Below, one piece after another: positions 24,995 through 37,491 of a DNA stretch of 64,000 bases. Each line of letters opens with the position of its first letter. The first letter of the stretch is position 1. The translations under genes were made by a program, and so were the position numbers. Source of the DNA: Trichinella spiralis (taxonomy: Eukaryota; Nematoda; Enoplea; Trichinellida; Trichinellidae); contig CM012953.1 in the NCBI GenBank assembly GCA_000181795.3, positions 5,108,395-5,172,394 on the forward strand, given 5' to 3'. The notes beneath the pieces were generated by a model. The model did no database searches and was not told the DNA's origin. It saw only the letters and a program-made list of their open reading frames with translations.

Positions 24995-27077
24995 TTAGGA
25001 AATATTGGAAAGAGTTTTATCTGATCTTGGCACTAATTTGTTTGCAAAGAAAAAACGATGCAAAGTATGATCTCGGAAGATCCAGAACATTGCATAAACT
25101 GCATAACTACCAATGCAAAACAGCCAAGGGTATTGTAATAAGCCAGTTGAACTTTTCAAAGAAAACATGATCACCGCGGCTGTGCAAGGCAATGTTTGCA
25201 CGACAAAATTGAACGCGATGCTTATTAGTGCTTTTTTCAAAACAATACCTTCCCGACGCATTTGTATCTGCCTAATGGAAGATGAATTTACTCTAAGCCG
25301 TCGGAATCCAATTCCAGCGGTGATGAACATGAACATACTTATGTATCCAAATATGCAAACAATCATGTAATGGAACAGATAATAATTCCCTGGTACAACA
25401 TCTTCGTGATAGCAGCAAGCTGAAACTTGCACATTGCCAAAATAGCATGTCCATATCCAACATATGATGATATTGAAAATGGATAAAAATAATGCAAATG
25501 AAATAATAAGATTGATGTTTGTTTCTTTTACACGAAATTTAGAATTCATGAAAGCCACTGTTGTCAAGCTGTCTGTAGCCATTAAAAACATGGAAAAAGT
25601 GATCAACCATTCACCCATTGAGTAACAAGTTATGTGAATAGTTTTGAAAATGCATTCTGAGGCGTAAATTGTTGTCTGAAAGCATGATGTGTGCAGCCGA
25701 CCACTATATGATGCCGCATATCCTAACGTAGTTACAGCACTGCCAAATGAGAATACTGAAATCAATAGCGAATGTATTCATTCGTGCATTCATGCTAATA
25801 AATGGCTAATAAACACATCGTTAATTTAGATCTGTATATTTATACATGCAGAAGCGTGCATTTGAAATGATATATTTAATTAAAATAAATAACTTTGCAA
25901 AGTATCTATTATATTACGACTGGCATATAAGTTAACTAAAACCAAAAGAACATTTTAAAATGGATTATATTAATTAATTTTATCTTTTGTTTATTTATTT
26001 ATTTATCTGTGTAATACTTTGAAACGGAAATCTCTTATTTGCATTTACTGTTGCTCAAAATAGAGTCATTAAAGTTTTAAAATCTGTATTTGATTGATTC
26101 AAAAATTATTCACAACAGCAAAAAATTAGTACAAAATTGCAACACAGCATGATAAAAAAGTTGTATTTCAGAATTCAATTTCAAATTTATTCATTTCACA
26201 CGACTAGTTAATACAAGTTCTGATAACAAAAATAAAGCTAATTTGCATGTGATAATTACAGTTTCTAAAATTTAAATCAAAAAATATATTTGATTTGGCA
26301 ATTTGTGTAAAAAGATGGCAAATGAATGATACAAGTGCTTCAGTTATTCAAATATGAAAAAATTAAAAATTTTTTAAAGTTTTAAATTTAAAAATTAATT
26401 TACATTTATTATTAGTTTTGTAATTAAGAAATGTAGCTCAACAAAGAAATGAAAATTAAGAATATTAACATAATTATTATTGTTTATATATTATATGCAT
26501 TTAAAAATGTAAACTTGATAAAATTTTCTTTTATTAAGTTTTTAGCTTTTAATTAAATTAAGCATTTTTAAGCTATTTTATAAACTGCTTGTTTTTAATT
26601 CATATCCACTTCTAAAAGTAAATAATGTTAAAAGTAAAATATGCATTATTTTTTAAATTAATAATTGCTGCAGTAAAATTTAAATGCAAAATAAATATTA
26701 AAGTTAGCTTGCAAAACAGCTATAAATTGCATAAATTTTATCAGTATTCAAAATAATAGTTTTAAAGTAATTATTAGTTAAATTCAATCATTCAGTTGTA
26801 TCAGGAGATAAGACAAACAAAAATGTCTGTATATTTGAAAATTCTAAGACAAAAAGAAATACTTACAAGCTATTAATTTTTCCATTTTTTTCTTCTTTTT
26901 TTTTATTAGAATGATTACAAATAAACAGGTGCATGTTACTACAGCCATAATACTCAAAATTACAATTAACAGCCGAAGAATAAATGGACTTTTTGGTGTT
27001 AGCAAAATAGTATTTTCTTTCTCAAAACTTCCGTTTCCGGTAGTCCAATTGTGGTAAATGGGGATGTTCACATCCAT
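24995..27077 (-). CDS. Two-exon 7TM receptor (family copy 3)
   Basis: Minus strand: exon 1 is 27077-26867 and exon 2 is 25755-24995, with an 1111-base phase-1 intron, giving 323 aa. The N-terminus MDVNIPIYHNWTTGNGS has two N-glycosylation sequons. TM1 ends in KKKKKKMEKLIA, and the intron sits at the same place as in the two plus-strand copies. TM3 reads SMFLMATDSLTTV (again no DRY). The second extracellular loop has ACCYHEDVVP, the third cytoplasmic loop RQIQMRREGIVLKKALISI, and TM7 SYAVYAMFWIFRD. Divergence from the other copies is high, but length, intron and motif order are conserved. This points to old duplication with fast change, as in nematode chemoreceptor families. Confidence 0.85.
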
Positions 27078-29524
27078 AAAGTTCAGCTTTTATTTAAATC
27101 ACCCACGGAACATCTGTATGAAAATGAATTTTGAATTTTGCACAATAGATTTAATGATCTTTTTGCTTAATTTTCATCTTTAAAGTACATCTTTTCATTT
27201 TGATGATCAACCTTGAAAGCAGAAAAAATTGAAATAAGTATTGTAAGGTACGAAAAGGTTAAATAGCATTTGTGAATTAATAATGCTGTCAATATTTTAA
27301 TTGCATATATTTTCTTTTAAATGCAGAAATAATTTTATATAATTTAAAATCACAGTTTGAAAGCTTTAAATAAAAACGTTTTTTTGTTATAATAATTTTT
27401 TCATGTTATTTCTTCTTATAACAAATATGATCAACTAAAATTTTATTTTAAAAACATCGTAATAATAATTTTTTTGAATTATTGCTTCTATTAGAGTATT
27501 TATTATGAAAAAAACAAAAACAGCAATCATGGATAGCATTACCTTTTTCAAATTCACTTTTATTTCCTTTGTTTGTATCACAATTGCTTTAAGTTACTCG
27601 TACTTCTGTTATTATTTAAAGATGCATATTATTTATGATTTAAATTTCATTATAAATGGATTTCAATAATTTTCCTGCAATTTGTTTAGAATTTTCAAAG
27701 TTAATCAAGCTGAAATGAATGTTTCAATAATCATGTTCCTTTTTCTATTAACAAAACAATTTGTTAATTACTTTTCCAAATTTTAATTTGCATTTCATCA
27801 AGAAAATAGAGTAAAAAGTGCTAAATAGCCCAAAATTTATTATTATAATCAATTAAAAAAGCTGTTTTTCAATTGACTGTAAACAATACAATTTAGTGTT
27901 GTTTATGATGAATTTTGAATTTATGATTATTATTTCAAATGATGATGAACATTCATCATCATATAATTTTGAAAAGCAGAAGAACAACTTCTAAGCACTG
28001 TATATACAAATTTCATGAAAAAAACAAAATTAAGCCTACATGCAACCTTTTGTTGTTTTATAAAATTTTGAAAATATTTAAAAAAGAATAAAATTATCAA
28101 AATTATAATATTAAAATGTTCAACAGTTAAACGTTACTTTGAAACTGGCCACTTTCTATGGCAAATGAAGTCATCAAGTCGAATGCAGCTGGAAACTGAC
28201 AATTGAACTCTTATTTGAATTTAACTGCATCTACCAGTATACAAGGTGAATAACGCCAATCGATTGATATGTGGCATCAAATGATTGTGCTTAAAATGCA
28301 TCTTCAATATTTCAGAATTAAATTCCGCTCGCCTGAATTACTTTTTCTCTTCAATTTTCATACTCTAAAGTGAAGAGTTTATTTTAATAATATAAGTTAT
28401 CTTAAGTTTAGAAACAAAAAAAGAACAATAATTAAGAAGTAAAAATTTTACCAAACGCAGAATGCATTTTAAAATTATAAAATTCCCTATTTCCCAATTA
28501 TGCACATATGTATACGTCAGAAATAAATACTGTTGTTACTATGATAAATTAACGAACTGCAAATAAATTCACCAAAACTGCTAACACTGCTAAGCATGGT
28601 TAATAAGTTTTGTTTTATACTTATATTTTTGCGTTTTAAAATTTTTGAACTTTTTCATTCATTAATATGATAAAGAATCAAATGTATACTGCTTTGTAAT
28701 TGAATTTTTATTTTGCAAATGCTAAAAGAAAAAATATATATGCATTATCATTGTATGATTTATATAATAATGTGTAGCAGTAAATGGCTCATTCAAAAAT
28801 AATATTAAAAAAAGTAATGACATCATGCACTTTTCAATATATTTTATTAAATGTCATTTAATCCGCAACTTCATTATTAACTTATATTAATAAATAATTA
28901 CTTTTATGCATTTCAGTTTTCAACTACTTCCAGCTTTTTAGAAAAACATTCACACTATAATGCATTACTTGTCACTGATGTGCTTACTATCCAGTCTGTT
29001 ATTTTTTTGCCACCCTAAGTTAAATAAAACCATGCATTATTCATAATCCACCTGCTGTGAAAGGAGTTACACAGCTATATAAACTGCAGTAATTTCAATT
29101 AATAATAATAAGAATAATCTGTGTAGGCTATGTAGCATGTGGCAAACTGTCTGTAGTTTAATCCATCACATTGTTATTTTACTGTTACTTCATAATATTA
29201 TAAATAAATTCTTGTTCTATAATATTAAAACATTACTTACTGCAAAATGCAAGGAAATAGTCTTTAAATTAAAAACACCACTTCATAAAAATCAATATTT
29301 TACAGCTATATATTGAAATTTTCGTTTTAAAGCAACAATCTTTAGCAAATATCTTTGAAAATGATTCAAAATGTTTAGTAGAAAAATTGAATTTTCTGAA
29401 ATTTAATGTGAACCAATACAAAATATAATGTGAAGCAAATATAGGATCTGTTGGTGATATCAAAAAATTTATTCATTTAAGGGCGTAATTTATAAACGAT
29501 GCTTTGTTTCAATTGATGTTTTAC

Positions 29525-29527
<3 letters not shown>
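27078..29527. other. Intergenic AT-rich spacer
   Basis: About 2.4 kb upstream of receptor copy 3. It is AT-rich, with only short low-complexity open frames. No gene, RNA or transposon signature was recognised. Confidence 0.55.

Positions 29528-29579
<52 letters not shown>
29528..29579. repeat. (TA)n microsatellite
   Basis: An uninterrupted run of about 26 TA dinucleotides within intergenic sequence. Confidence 0.97.
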
Positions 29580-29582
<3 letters not shown>

Positions 29583-30137
29583 TTCATTTTTAAGTTGAAC
29601 ATAATCTGACGAATAATTTTTTATGCAATAATAATACTTTTATGCTATTTAAGAATTGTTTAAAAAATTACTAATGCTTAATATGAACAATATTTTGTAT
29701 AAACTTCCTTTAATTCAAATAAAAAAGCCACAATTTTTTTCAAATCTCTTTATAATTATTTAGTCATACTGATATATGCTTTATACAGAAAATAATAATT
29801 TCAAGAAAATTCATTTGCTATTTTTGTAAATTTATAATTATTCCAACATTTATTTTTGAAATCATTCGTTTTGATCGAATGTAATCGTAAGAAATAATAC
29901 CTACTTATATTTAATTATAGTATTTTTCTTGTTTATGTACTTTCATGTTGTTCTTGTTGTTTACGTAGGTTTGCTCTGAAATTTTCAATAGTTTTAATGT
30001 TTTGTTGCATTTTTTACCCTGAAACTTGCCATTCCGATATTGTTTTCAGTTTTATGTTGATTTGAATAAATAACACCAAAGAATGATCAACTTGTGTTTC
30101 TGTTGAATTGTACAGTTTTGTAGGTTCTCCAAATTTT

Positions 30138-30145
30138 AGGGTACA
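30138..30145 (+). other. Splice-acceptor-like site just before glycogen synthase ATG
   Basis: AAATTTTAG ends at 30139 and is followed by GGTACA and the start codon at 30146. A 3' splice site six bases before the ATG, with no obvious paired donor nearby, is what a spliced-leader trans-splicing site looks like in nematodes. A 5' UTR intron is the alternative. Confidence 0.4.
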
Positions 30146-33100
30146 ATGCCAGAAAACAAGGTATCGAAGGTTTTGAAGAGACTGCAAAGCATGGATGTGA
30201 ACAAAGATTTTGTTGACGACTCTCTTGATCGTGGTGAAACTGCGCGTCGAGAGAGTCGTTTTGTTTTTGAAATAGCATGGGAAGTTGCTAATAAAGGTAC
30301 GTATGTTATTATTATTATTTTAATTTCAAATCTTCGAGGATGATTTTTAAGTTGGGGGTATTTATACTGTGTTACGTACCAAAGCGGCCATTAGTACTGA
30401 AGAGCTTGGTGACCAATATTGTATGATTGGGCCTTACAACGAAGAAACTGTGAAGTTAGAAGTTGAAGTTCTCGAACCGGAGACATCTCATATTCGTGGA
30501 GCTGTTGAAAGTATACGTTCTCAAGGTGTGAAGGTAAAAAATAAAAATTTGCTTGAAATTACTATGTGATTTTGAAGTAGGAAATTTAGTAAAATTTCAG
30601 TTTTTGTTTTTACTGCTAGTTGTGATGATATGATTTTTATTTTGAAGGTATATTTGTTAATCAGCTACGTTTTCAAGTATTATCACTGATTTTTTATAAA
30701 AAAACACTGAGTTATATTATATGAAATATTTATGATTATGTATTTTTTAATTTAAATTTAAATTCAATGCTCAAATGAAGATTGGTGATGTTTGCCTGCT
30801 ACCACGTGTCGTAAGTGAAGTAAAAATAGTCAGTTATTCGAAATAAACAGGTGGTTGTTTTTGAAAATGTGTTGTTTTTTCTTGAAGTACCATTGTTATT
30901 TAATATTTTTTTTGAATTTTTTGCTTATATGAATTAGTTCAGACTTTGTATTTGTTCAGATTTTTTTGTAATTTTATTGCTGTTATTTTGTTAAGGTAAT
31001 TTTTGGTCGTTGGTTGATAGATGGCTATCCGAAAGTTATTTTGTTCGACATTACTACGGCAGCATGGCGTTTAGATCAGTGGAAAAAGGAACTGTGGGAT
31101 TCTTGCCACATTGGTATACCATGGCAGGACAATGAATCAAATGATGCTGTCATTTTTGGATTTTTGGTTTGTTGGTTTTTGCAGAATGTAAGTACCTTGT
31201 TTGTTCTTTTTAAACAGAAAGTATTTTTATGGGGATATTTTCACGTTTGTTAAGCACTTAACTAGAAGAAATTTAGACAAAGTGCCTAAATTGTAAATTA
31301 TTCGATCCTATCTGTTTAATTTATTGTTATGAAGAAAGTTCACCTCTTGTTAACTTGTGCTGCTAAATAGCTTAAATATTGTGGAGTTGAAGATTTTTTG
31401 TTGAATTTGTAGTATGATTTCTTATTAAATTTATTTATAATTGTTATTTGATGCTACAAGTTGCAAATGTTAATTTAAAGTTATTTTCCCTCTCTATAGC
31501 ACAGTGTGAATTTTACATATTTTTATTCTTTGCTATAGATGCAAAAAATTGGTAATAATGTATTTTATTTATTTTTACTTTTTTTTTTGATGAAAATAGT
31601 TGGTGATGATTTTAGTTTCGTGATGGATTCGATTCGAAGCCGTTGGTAATTGCCCATTTTCACGAATGGATGGCAGGTGTTGGCTTGGTGATGGCTAGAT
31701 GTCGTAAGTTGGATTTGTCGACCATTTTTACCACGCACGCCACGTTGTTGGGACGTTATTTATGCGCTGGAAATACCGACTTTTATAACAATTTGGATAA
31801 AGTAAGTATTCGTGGTAATTTTGTTTTTGATTAATATTCAAAGATTACGAATTTGTAGTTCGATTTGGACCGCGAGGCGGGAAATCGTGGCATATACCAT
31901 CGCTATTGCATGGAACGAGCGGCCATTCATGCGGCGCATGTATTCACGACCGTTTCTGAAATTACTGGAATCGAGGCACAGCATTTGCTTAATCGTAAGC
32001 CGGATGTGATTACTCCGAACGGTTTGAATGTTGTCAAGTTTGCCGCGCTACATGAATTTCAAAACTTGCACGCCGTTTGCAAAGAGAAGATTTCTGAATT
32101 TGTTCGAGGCCATTTTTACGGGTAAGATGAATTAATTTTTTTCTTTTAATATGTATTGGTGTGTTTATGTTGCTTTTCAAATTTCAGCCATTACAATTTC
32201 GATCTGGACAAAACGTTGTTTTTCTTCACCGCTGGACGCTATGAATTTTCCAACAAAGGGGGTGATTTGTTCATCGAATCGCTTGCACGTTTGAATCATT
32301 ATTTGAAAGTTGGTGATGTTTTATTAATAAATATGAAGCTTTGAATTTTGTCTGTTTGTTTTGTTTAGACGAGCTCTGATGTGCGCACGAAAGGTATGAC
32401 GGTAATCGCGTTTATTATTTATCCGGCAAATGCGAGCAGCTTCAACGTGGAATCGCTGAAGGGTCAAGCCGTATGCAAACAGCTTCACGATACCGTTACA
32501 AAAATCAACGCCAATATTGGTAGACGAATGTTTGAAACTTGTCTCAGGTGAGGTTTTAATTTTTTTATTTTAAATTAAACCATCTTGGTAATTTTTTAAA
32601 GAGGCAATATTCCATCTTTGGATGAATTACTCATGCCTGCAGAACGAGTTCAATTGAAGAGGTGCATCTTGTCATCCAAAGTTAGTGATAAATTTAAAAT
32701 GCATATGTTTTTTTTCTTTAACAAACGTATTACAATAAGTGTTCAGTAACTACATCATAAAATATGTTTCAGCGAGAGTGTCTTCCTCCGATTTGCACTC
32801 ACAACATGAACGATGATGCTAACGATCCAGTTTTGAAGCATCTTCGTCGTACGCAGCTTTTCAACAAGCCTGAAGATCGAGTCAAGGTGTGTGCGACTGC
32901 CTAGAAATTTAACGTTGATGCATTTTTGTGGAAAGTTATTTTTGTATGCCAGGTTGTTTTTCATCCGGAATTTTTGTCTTCAGTCAGTCCTTTGATTGGT
33001 CTTGATTACGAAGAATTTGTGCGCGGTTGTCATTTGGGCATATTTCCATCTTATTACGAACCGTGGGGTTATACTCCAGGTGAGGGGAAATTTTTCCAAT

Positions 33101-33820
33101 CTCAAGTGCGAGCAACTTTTCCAGCTTCACTTAGTTTAATATGCTTGCTGAACAGGCGAATGCACGGTCATGGGCATTCCGTCGGTAACAACAAACCTTT
33201 CTGGTTTCGGATGTTTCATCAATGAACACGTAGCCGATCCGATGAGTTATGGTGTGTACATTGTCGATCGTCGTTACAAAAATCCCGAAGAATCTGTACT
33301 TCAGTTGAGTCAGGTGAAGCAGAGCTTTTCTTTTGTTCGTATAGCACACTGGTGAAGAAAAAAATATGTGGAAGATTTTGTTTTTTTGCTCTTTAAGATT
33401 ATGTATGATTTTTGTTGCTTATCTCGAAGACAGAGAATTATACTGCGCAATCGAACAGAGCGTTTGTCGGATTTGTTAGATTGGAAAAATTTAGGATTTG
33501 TGAGTTGTTTTACTTTATTTTTCTATCATATTATTATTATTATTATTTTGTTTAAATGTGTTCTTTACTTTTGTAGTATTATCGTCAAGCACGTCAAATG
33601 GCTCTTTCGAGAACACATCCTGAACGTTTTGCAGAATTGAAAGCTGAGGTGAATTGAATTGAATTTGCAACTGAATCAATAATTCTGATCAGATTTTTGA
33701 TATTATTATTTTTTTTAATATTAGGCGGCGAAATTTCGCTATCCACGACCAATGTCAGAACCGTCGACACCTTCGCACAGTGCTACTGGTTCGCCTTATC
33801 AAAGCAGTGAAGAAGATTAA
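30146..33820 (+). CDS. GYS: Glycogen [starch] synthase (GT3 family)
   Basis: It transfers glucose from UDP-glucose to the growing alpha-1,4 chain of glycogen in the cytosol. Fourteen exons join in frame: 30146-30296, 30352-30533, 30996-31187, 31616-31801, 31859-32121, 32188-32308, 32369-32547, 32602-32680, 32773-32886, 32953-33079, 33156-33313, 33398-33499, 33577-33648, 33725-33820, giving 673 aa, close to the animal enzyme. Seen: [20 protein letters not shown] (donor site), [46 protein letters not shown] (catalytic region; animals usually have PAEC) and the Arg cluster [20 protein letters not shown] that senses glucose-6-phosphate. The C-terminus [20 protein letters not shown] keeps spaced serines like the GSK3 sites; the N-terminus differs from vertebrate sites 2/2a. 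Exon 6 uses a weak GTTGGT donor. Confidence 0.97.
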
Positions 33821-34481
33821 ATAATGAATAAGAAGAAAATAGGCATTTGAAATATTAGTTAATTTAGCTTGCTGCCAGTATCGCCTTATTATATTTAACT
33901 TTGTAATTTTCTTCTTTCCTGCTTTTTTATTTTTTGAAAATGCCAGCTGACCGTCGCGTGTGGTATTTGACTTTTCTGTCTTGCTATTGGTCTGTTCAAC
34001 CAGAGCAGTGTAATAATAATAATTAGCTCTCTCTCTCTTGCCTAGGACTGTCATTATCAATTGACCGTCATTGTTTGTAATGTAGCTACCAAATATATTC
34101 TAGCATATACAGATGACTGGTATTTTTTTTGGCATTCAAATTTTGTCTCTTATCTCTATTGCTGCTTTCAAATGAAAAATGTGAAATGGTTTTTATTCTT
34201 TTTTGCTATGATTGGAATAGTGGCAATATTTTCCTCGTAGTGCATGAGGTTGAAAAATATATACATATATATTTTTTTTCTTTTCCATATTTGGAGGCTT
34301 GATGTTTCTATTTTTACCTGTTGGCAGCGAAATAAAATGGTTAGAGCCTGCTTTTCTTTTGTTCAGTGCTTTGTTGTTGGTGAATAGATTCGACATGTTC
34401 TTCGGATATTTTGAAATCAAAAAAAAATTTTACATTAGCAGATTATTTATTCTCTACTTTTCAAGTAAACTGAGATCAATC
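33821..34481. other. Intergenic region between glycogen synthase and the Hsp70 cofactor gene
   Basis: It holds the glycogen synthase 3' UTR, a candidate AATAAA at 34331-34336, and the short 5' region of the next plus-strand gene. An acceptor-like TTTTCAAG lies 15 bases before that gene's ATG. The same-strand spacing of 661 bases is compatible with either separate promoters or an operon-like arrangement. Confidence 0.4.
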
Positions 34482-36164
34482 ATGGCCGACGACGAAATTC
34501 CGCATGCTTATTGGAAAGCATGCTTCAACTTGGCCGCACAGTCGACAACTGGATCCACCACCTCCGATGTGCAAGAAATTGACGAAGAAGTTGAACAGCT
34601 TGTCTCTGTGTCTTGTCAGCTGTGTTATTTGTTAAAATGTCGTATGTTTTTCTAGAAACGTGCTTGGCTGTGCGATGCGTTGGCCGATTACTCGAGAAAC
34701 ACGGATCCCGCTTTGCTAATGAAAAAGCACGTGAAAACGCTGCTCGACATCTCTCACCAACAAGGTGAACCGAATGATGACCAAACGCGGCTGATTGAAC
34801 AAACCTTGGAAGCACTTATCGACTTGACAGGCGATTCAGATTTAGCTGTCAATTTTGGCAATATCGGCGGATATCAATTGTTGAAATGGTTGCTTCGACA
34901 AAGCAAACCGAATTTGAAATGCCAAACTGCAGAATTGATCGCTGAATTGGCACAAAATCACATCCAATCTCAACAAGTATCATCATCACTGTTATGTTTT
35001 GCATGAATATGCAAATTGCACCAATCATGACGATCATTTATTATTATTATTGTTGTTGTTGTTGTAGGCTTTGTGCAACAGTCACATAATGCCAGTTTTG
35101 ATTGCTTTGTTGAAAAGTGACGATCAATTGATTATTGTTCGTCGTAAAGCTCTGTACGCTTTGTCTTGTGAGATTAAATTTCATTTTCTCTGGCATCTCG
35201 ATCCCATTTGTTAATTTATATTTTCAGGCATGATTCGTGGTTGCTCGGATGCGGTTGCACTTTTCTGCGGATTAGGCGGAATCAAGTATGTTGTAAATTT
35301 GCTGAATGCAGAGGATGATCAACTGAAAACGAAATGCTGTTTTTTCCTTCGTAACTTGCTGAACGAAATTCCACAACACGCAGGCAAGTATCAGATATTT
35401 GTTTTTTTTTCTTTGTCACTTTTTAATTTGCATTTTATTTCCTCAGATTCTGTCGTTGATATGTCATTATTGAGCACGATAGGTTGCTTGATTGAGGAAA
35501 AAGACGAAACTATGCAAGAGGAGGCGGTGAATTTGCTTCACACTGTCGTTAGTAACTCTAAGAAAGCTTGTCTTGTAAGAAAAACTGATTTTCTCTTTCA
35601 AAATGCTTTTATTAATCTAATTTTCAAAGGAATTATATTCTAATTAATAATAATAATAATAATAATAATAATCTTTTACACTCGTTCAATCTTTCAGAAT
35701 AATCAGATTGTGTGCTTTTTATGTAATGAAGAATTTCAAATCAATTTTTTTGAATGATTTGTATGCTTGAGAAATTTCAAACACTAAAAAGCACTGACGT
35801 AATGTAAATTTTATTTTTTCGTTATTTTTATAGGCTATGAACACTACTGACGCGTGTTTGAAAACGAAATTTGAAAATCTTTGTGAACTTTGGAAAGCTG
35901 AACATCATGATCAAGTATCGTTTCAAATTTAGCGTTTTTATGAAAATTTATTAACATAATCGCGCGTGAAGTTTTTAAAATACTTTTCCGCGTTCAAATA
36001 TAAAATTCACGAATGTAAAACAAACATGAAAACTTCTTGCACTGTTAAAATCGTTGTTGTTCAAAAAAATCATATTTATTTACCAAAAGTCCGTCCACTT
36101 TATATTATAGGAAAAAATACAACTGTGTGAAGAGATTTTGAAGCTCTGCACACCAACGGAATGA
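34482..36164 (+). CDS. HSPBP1: Hsp70-binding nucleotide exchange factor (HSPBP1/Fes1-like armadillo protein)
   Basis: HSPBP1/Fes1 proteins wrap the Hsp70 nucleotide-binding domain through armadillo-like repeats and release ADP. Exons: 34482-34601, 34656-34976, 35068-35167, 35228-35383, 35447-35574, 35834-35914, 36111-36164, giving 319 aa, close to the family length. The N-terminal part ends EIDEEVEQL. Then come the NEF segment ALADYSRNTDPALLMKKHV and helical repeats with the family pattern ALIDLTGDSDLAVNFGNIGG, LIVRRKALYALSCMIRG and TKCCFFLRNLLNEIPQHA, a good match to human SAFLLQNLLVGHPEH. The first intron begins GTCTCT and the fourth begins GCAAGT (a GC-AG intron); both joins are forced by frame and homology. 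A polyadenylation signal lies at 36214. The subfamily assignment rests on remembered sequence. Confidence 0.87.
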
Positions 36165-36213
36165 CTTCAACCATTAAAGTATAACATAATAGGAAGGAAA
36201 ATAAGAACTGAAC

Positions 36214-36219
36214 AATAAA
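36214..36219 (+). other. Polyadenylation signal of the HSPBP1-like gene
   Basis: AATAAA 50 bases after the stop codon of the upstream plus-strand gene. Confidence 0.55.
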
Positions 36220-36496
36220 ACAATATTTTTTTCAGGGAAGTTGCGTATTTTTCAAATTAATTTCTCCTGCGAAATTGGCTGATTCAAGCTTTGAAATGCA
36301 GCATTACATATTCAACCGTTTATACACATTGATATGCAGTCAACATTTTTATCGATGATGATTTATGGATCTGCGATATAATTGAACAGCAGCAAGGGAT
36401 ACGAAACAACAGTATTTATCAGCCGATGCACCAGCTTTTACTTATATAACAACAAATGGTTGTAATTCATTAACTGTTGTCTCATTAAACTGAAAA

Positions 36497-36789
36497 TCAG
36501 AAATACTTCTTGCTTGTAAAAACCGTGTTTTTAAATGCTGAACAATAATTGACATTAGTTTTCTGTACTGACTGCAAATTGTTCCAACAACCTCGCTCTT
36601 CCAGTCTGCTAATTAAACTCACAAGATTTTTCAGTAATCCGATAGAGTTGGCAAACTGACTGATGTCACCAAAGCAGTCATGCACTTAATGAAGACGACG
36701 TAATTCTCGATTTGCACGTTCTGGCATTGCTCCCTCATTGCGCAATATGCTGACGAGATGTAGCTGAAGAGAGCCCACCTTCGCATCAA
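36497..36789 (-). pseudogene. Coding-like minus-strand segment interrupted by one stop
   Basis: On the minus strand, after an acceptor-like TTAAG, one frame reads LSLDAKVGSLQLHLVSILRN, then EGAMPERANRELRRLH, a TAA, and in the same frame VHDCFGDISQFANSIGLLKN, LVSLISRLEERGCWNNLQ and so on to a stop at 36497. The composition (charged, Leu-heptad helical) is unlike the chance frames nearby. It reads like one 90-residue coiled-coil protein segment broken by a single stop. I do not recognise the family and found no convincing partner exons upstream to 37440. It may be a relict gene, an exon whose splice site I misread, or chance. Confidence 0.35.
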
Positions 36790-37491
36790 GAGATAACTTA
36801 ATGCAAGTTTATATTAATAAATCAACATCACTTTTTTCACATTTCTTACATTCTTATAATTAGAAAATTAAACTGTGAAAGCGTTGTGTATAATAAATCA
36901 ATAAAAAATTATTGTGCATCAATTCATGTACACTTAAATTAGTAAATTTGAATCTACAATTCTCCTCTTGCAAATGTCGAATATTGCAATACTTGGTACA
37001 ACGTGACCTTTTCTTTTATCAGTCGTCAATTACAAAAATAACAGCAGCGCTGAAATAAATATCTTTTAAACGATAAATTTTCAGTTCAGCATAATTTCAT
37101 CTGTTCCAAAAACCACTGAAACACATTACTTAAAGTAAAAAATTTAAAGACATCAAAAATGAAAAGAAAGAATATTCATTCAACCGATAAATTCAGAAAA
37201 AAACAACTAATCAGCAACTGACTTGAAGAGTTATTTTTTTGAGTTGCAATTATCAGCGGAAGTAAAGAAATTTTGTATAATATTTTAATTTATTCAAATT
37301 TTCAACTGATTGTTTTGTTTGAATTTACACGTTTCAATGCTACAGCTAAGATTTTTTCCGCTAAATTCAAAAACTAGCTTTTTGTACCTGAAAATCACAT
37401 AATGTGGTAAGTTACTTACTTTACTCATGTGTGGCGTGTTTAAACTGAGAAAAGTATTTCCACTTTTAAATTGCGTTTAAAAAATACAGTT
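36790..37491. other. Intergenic spacer
   Basis: AT-rich sequence upstream of the 155-aa gene. No gene is supported, apart from the possibility of missed short exons of the minus-strand segment to the left. Confidence 0.45.
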
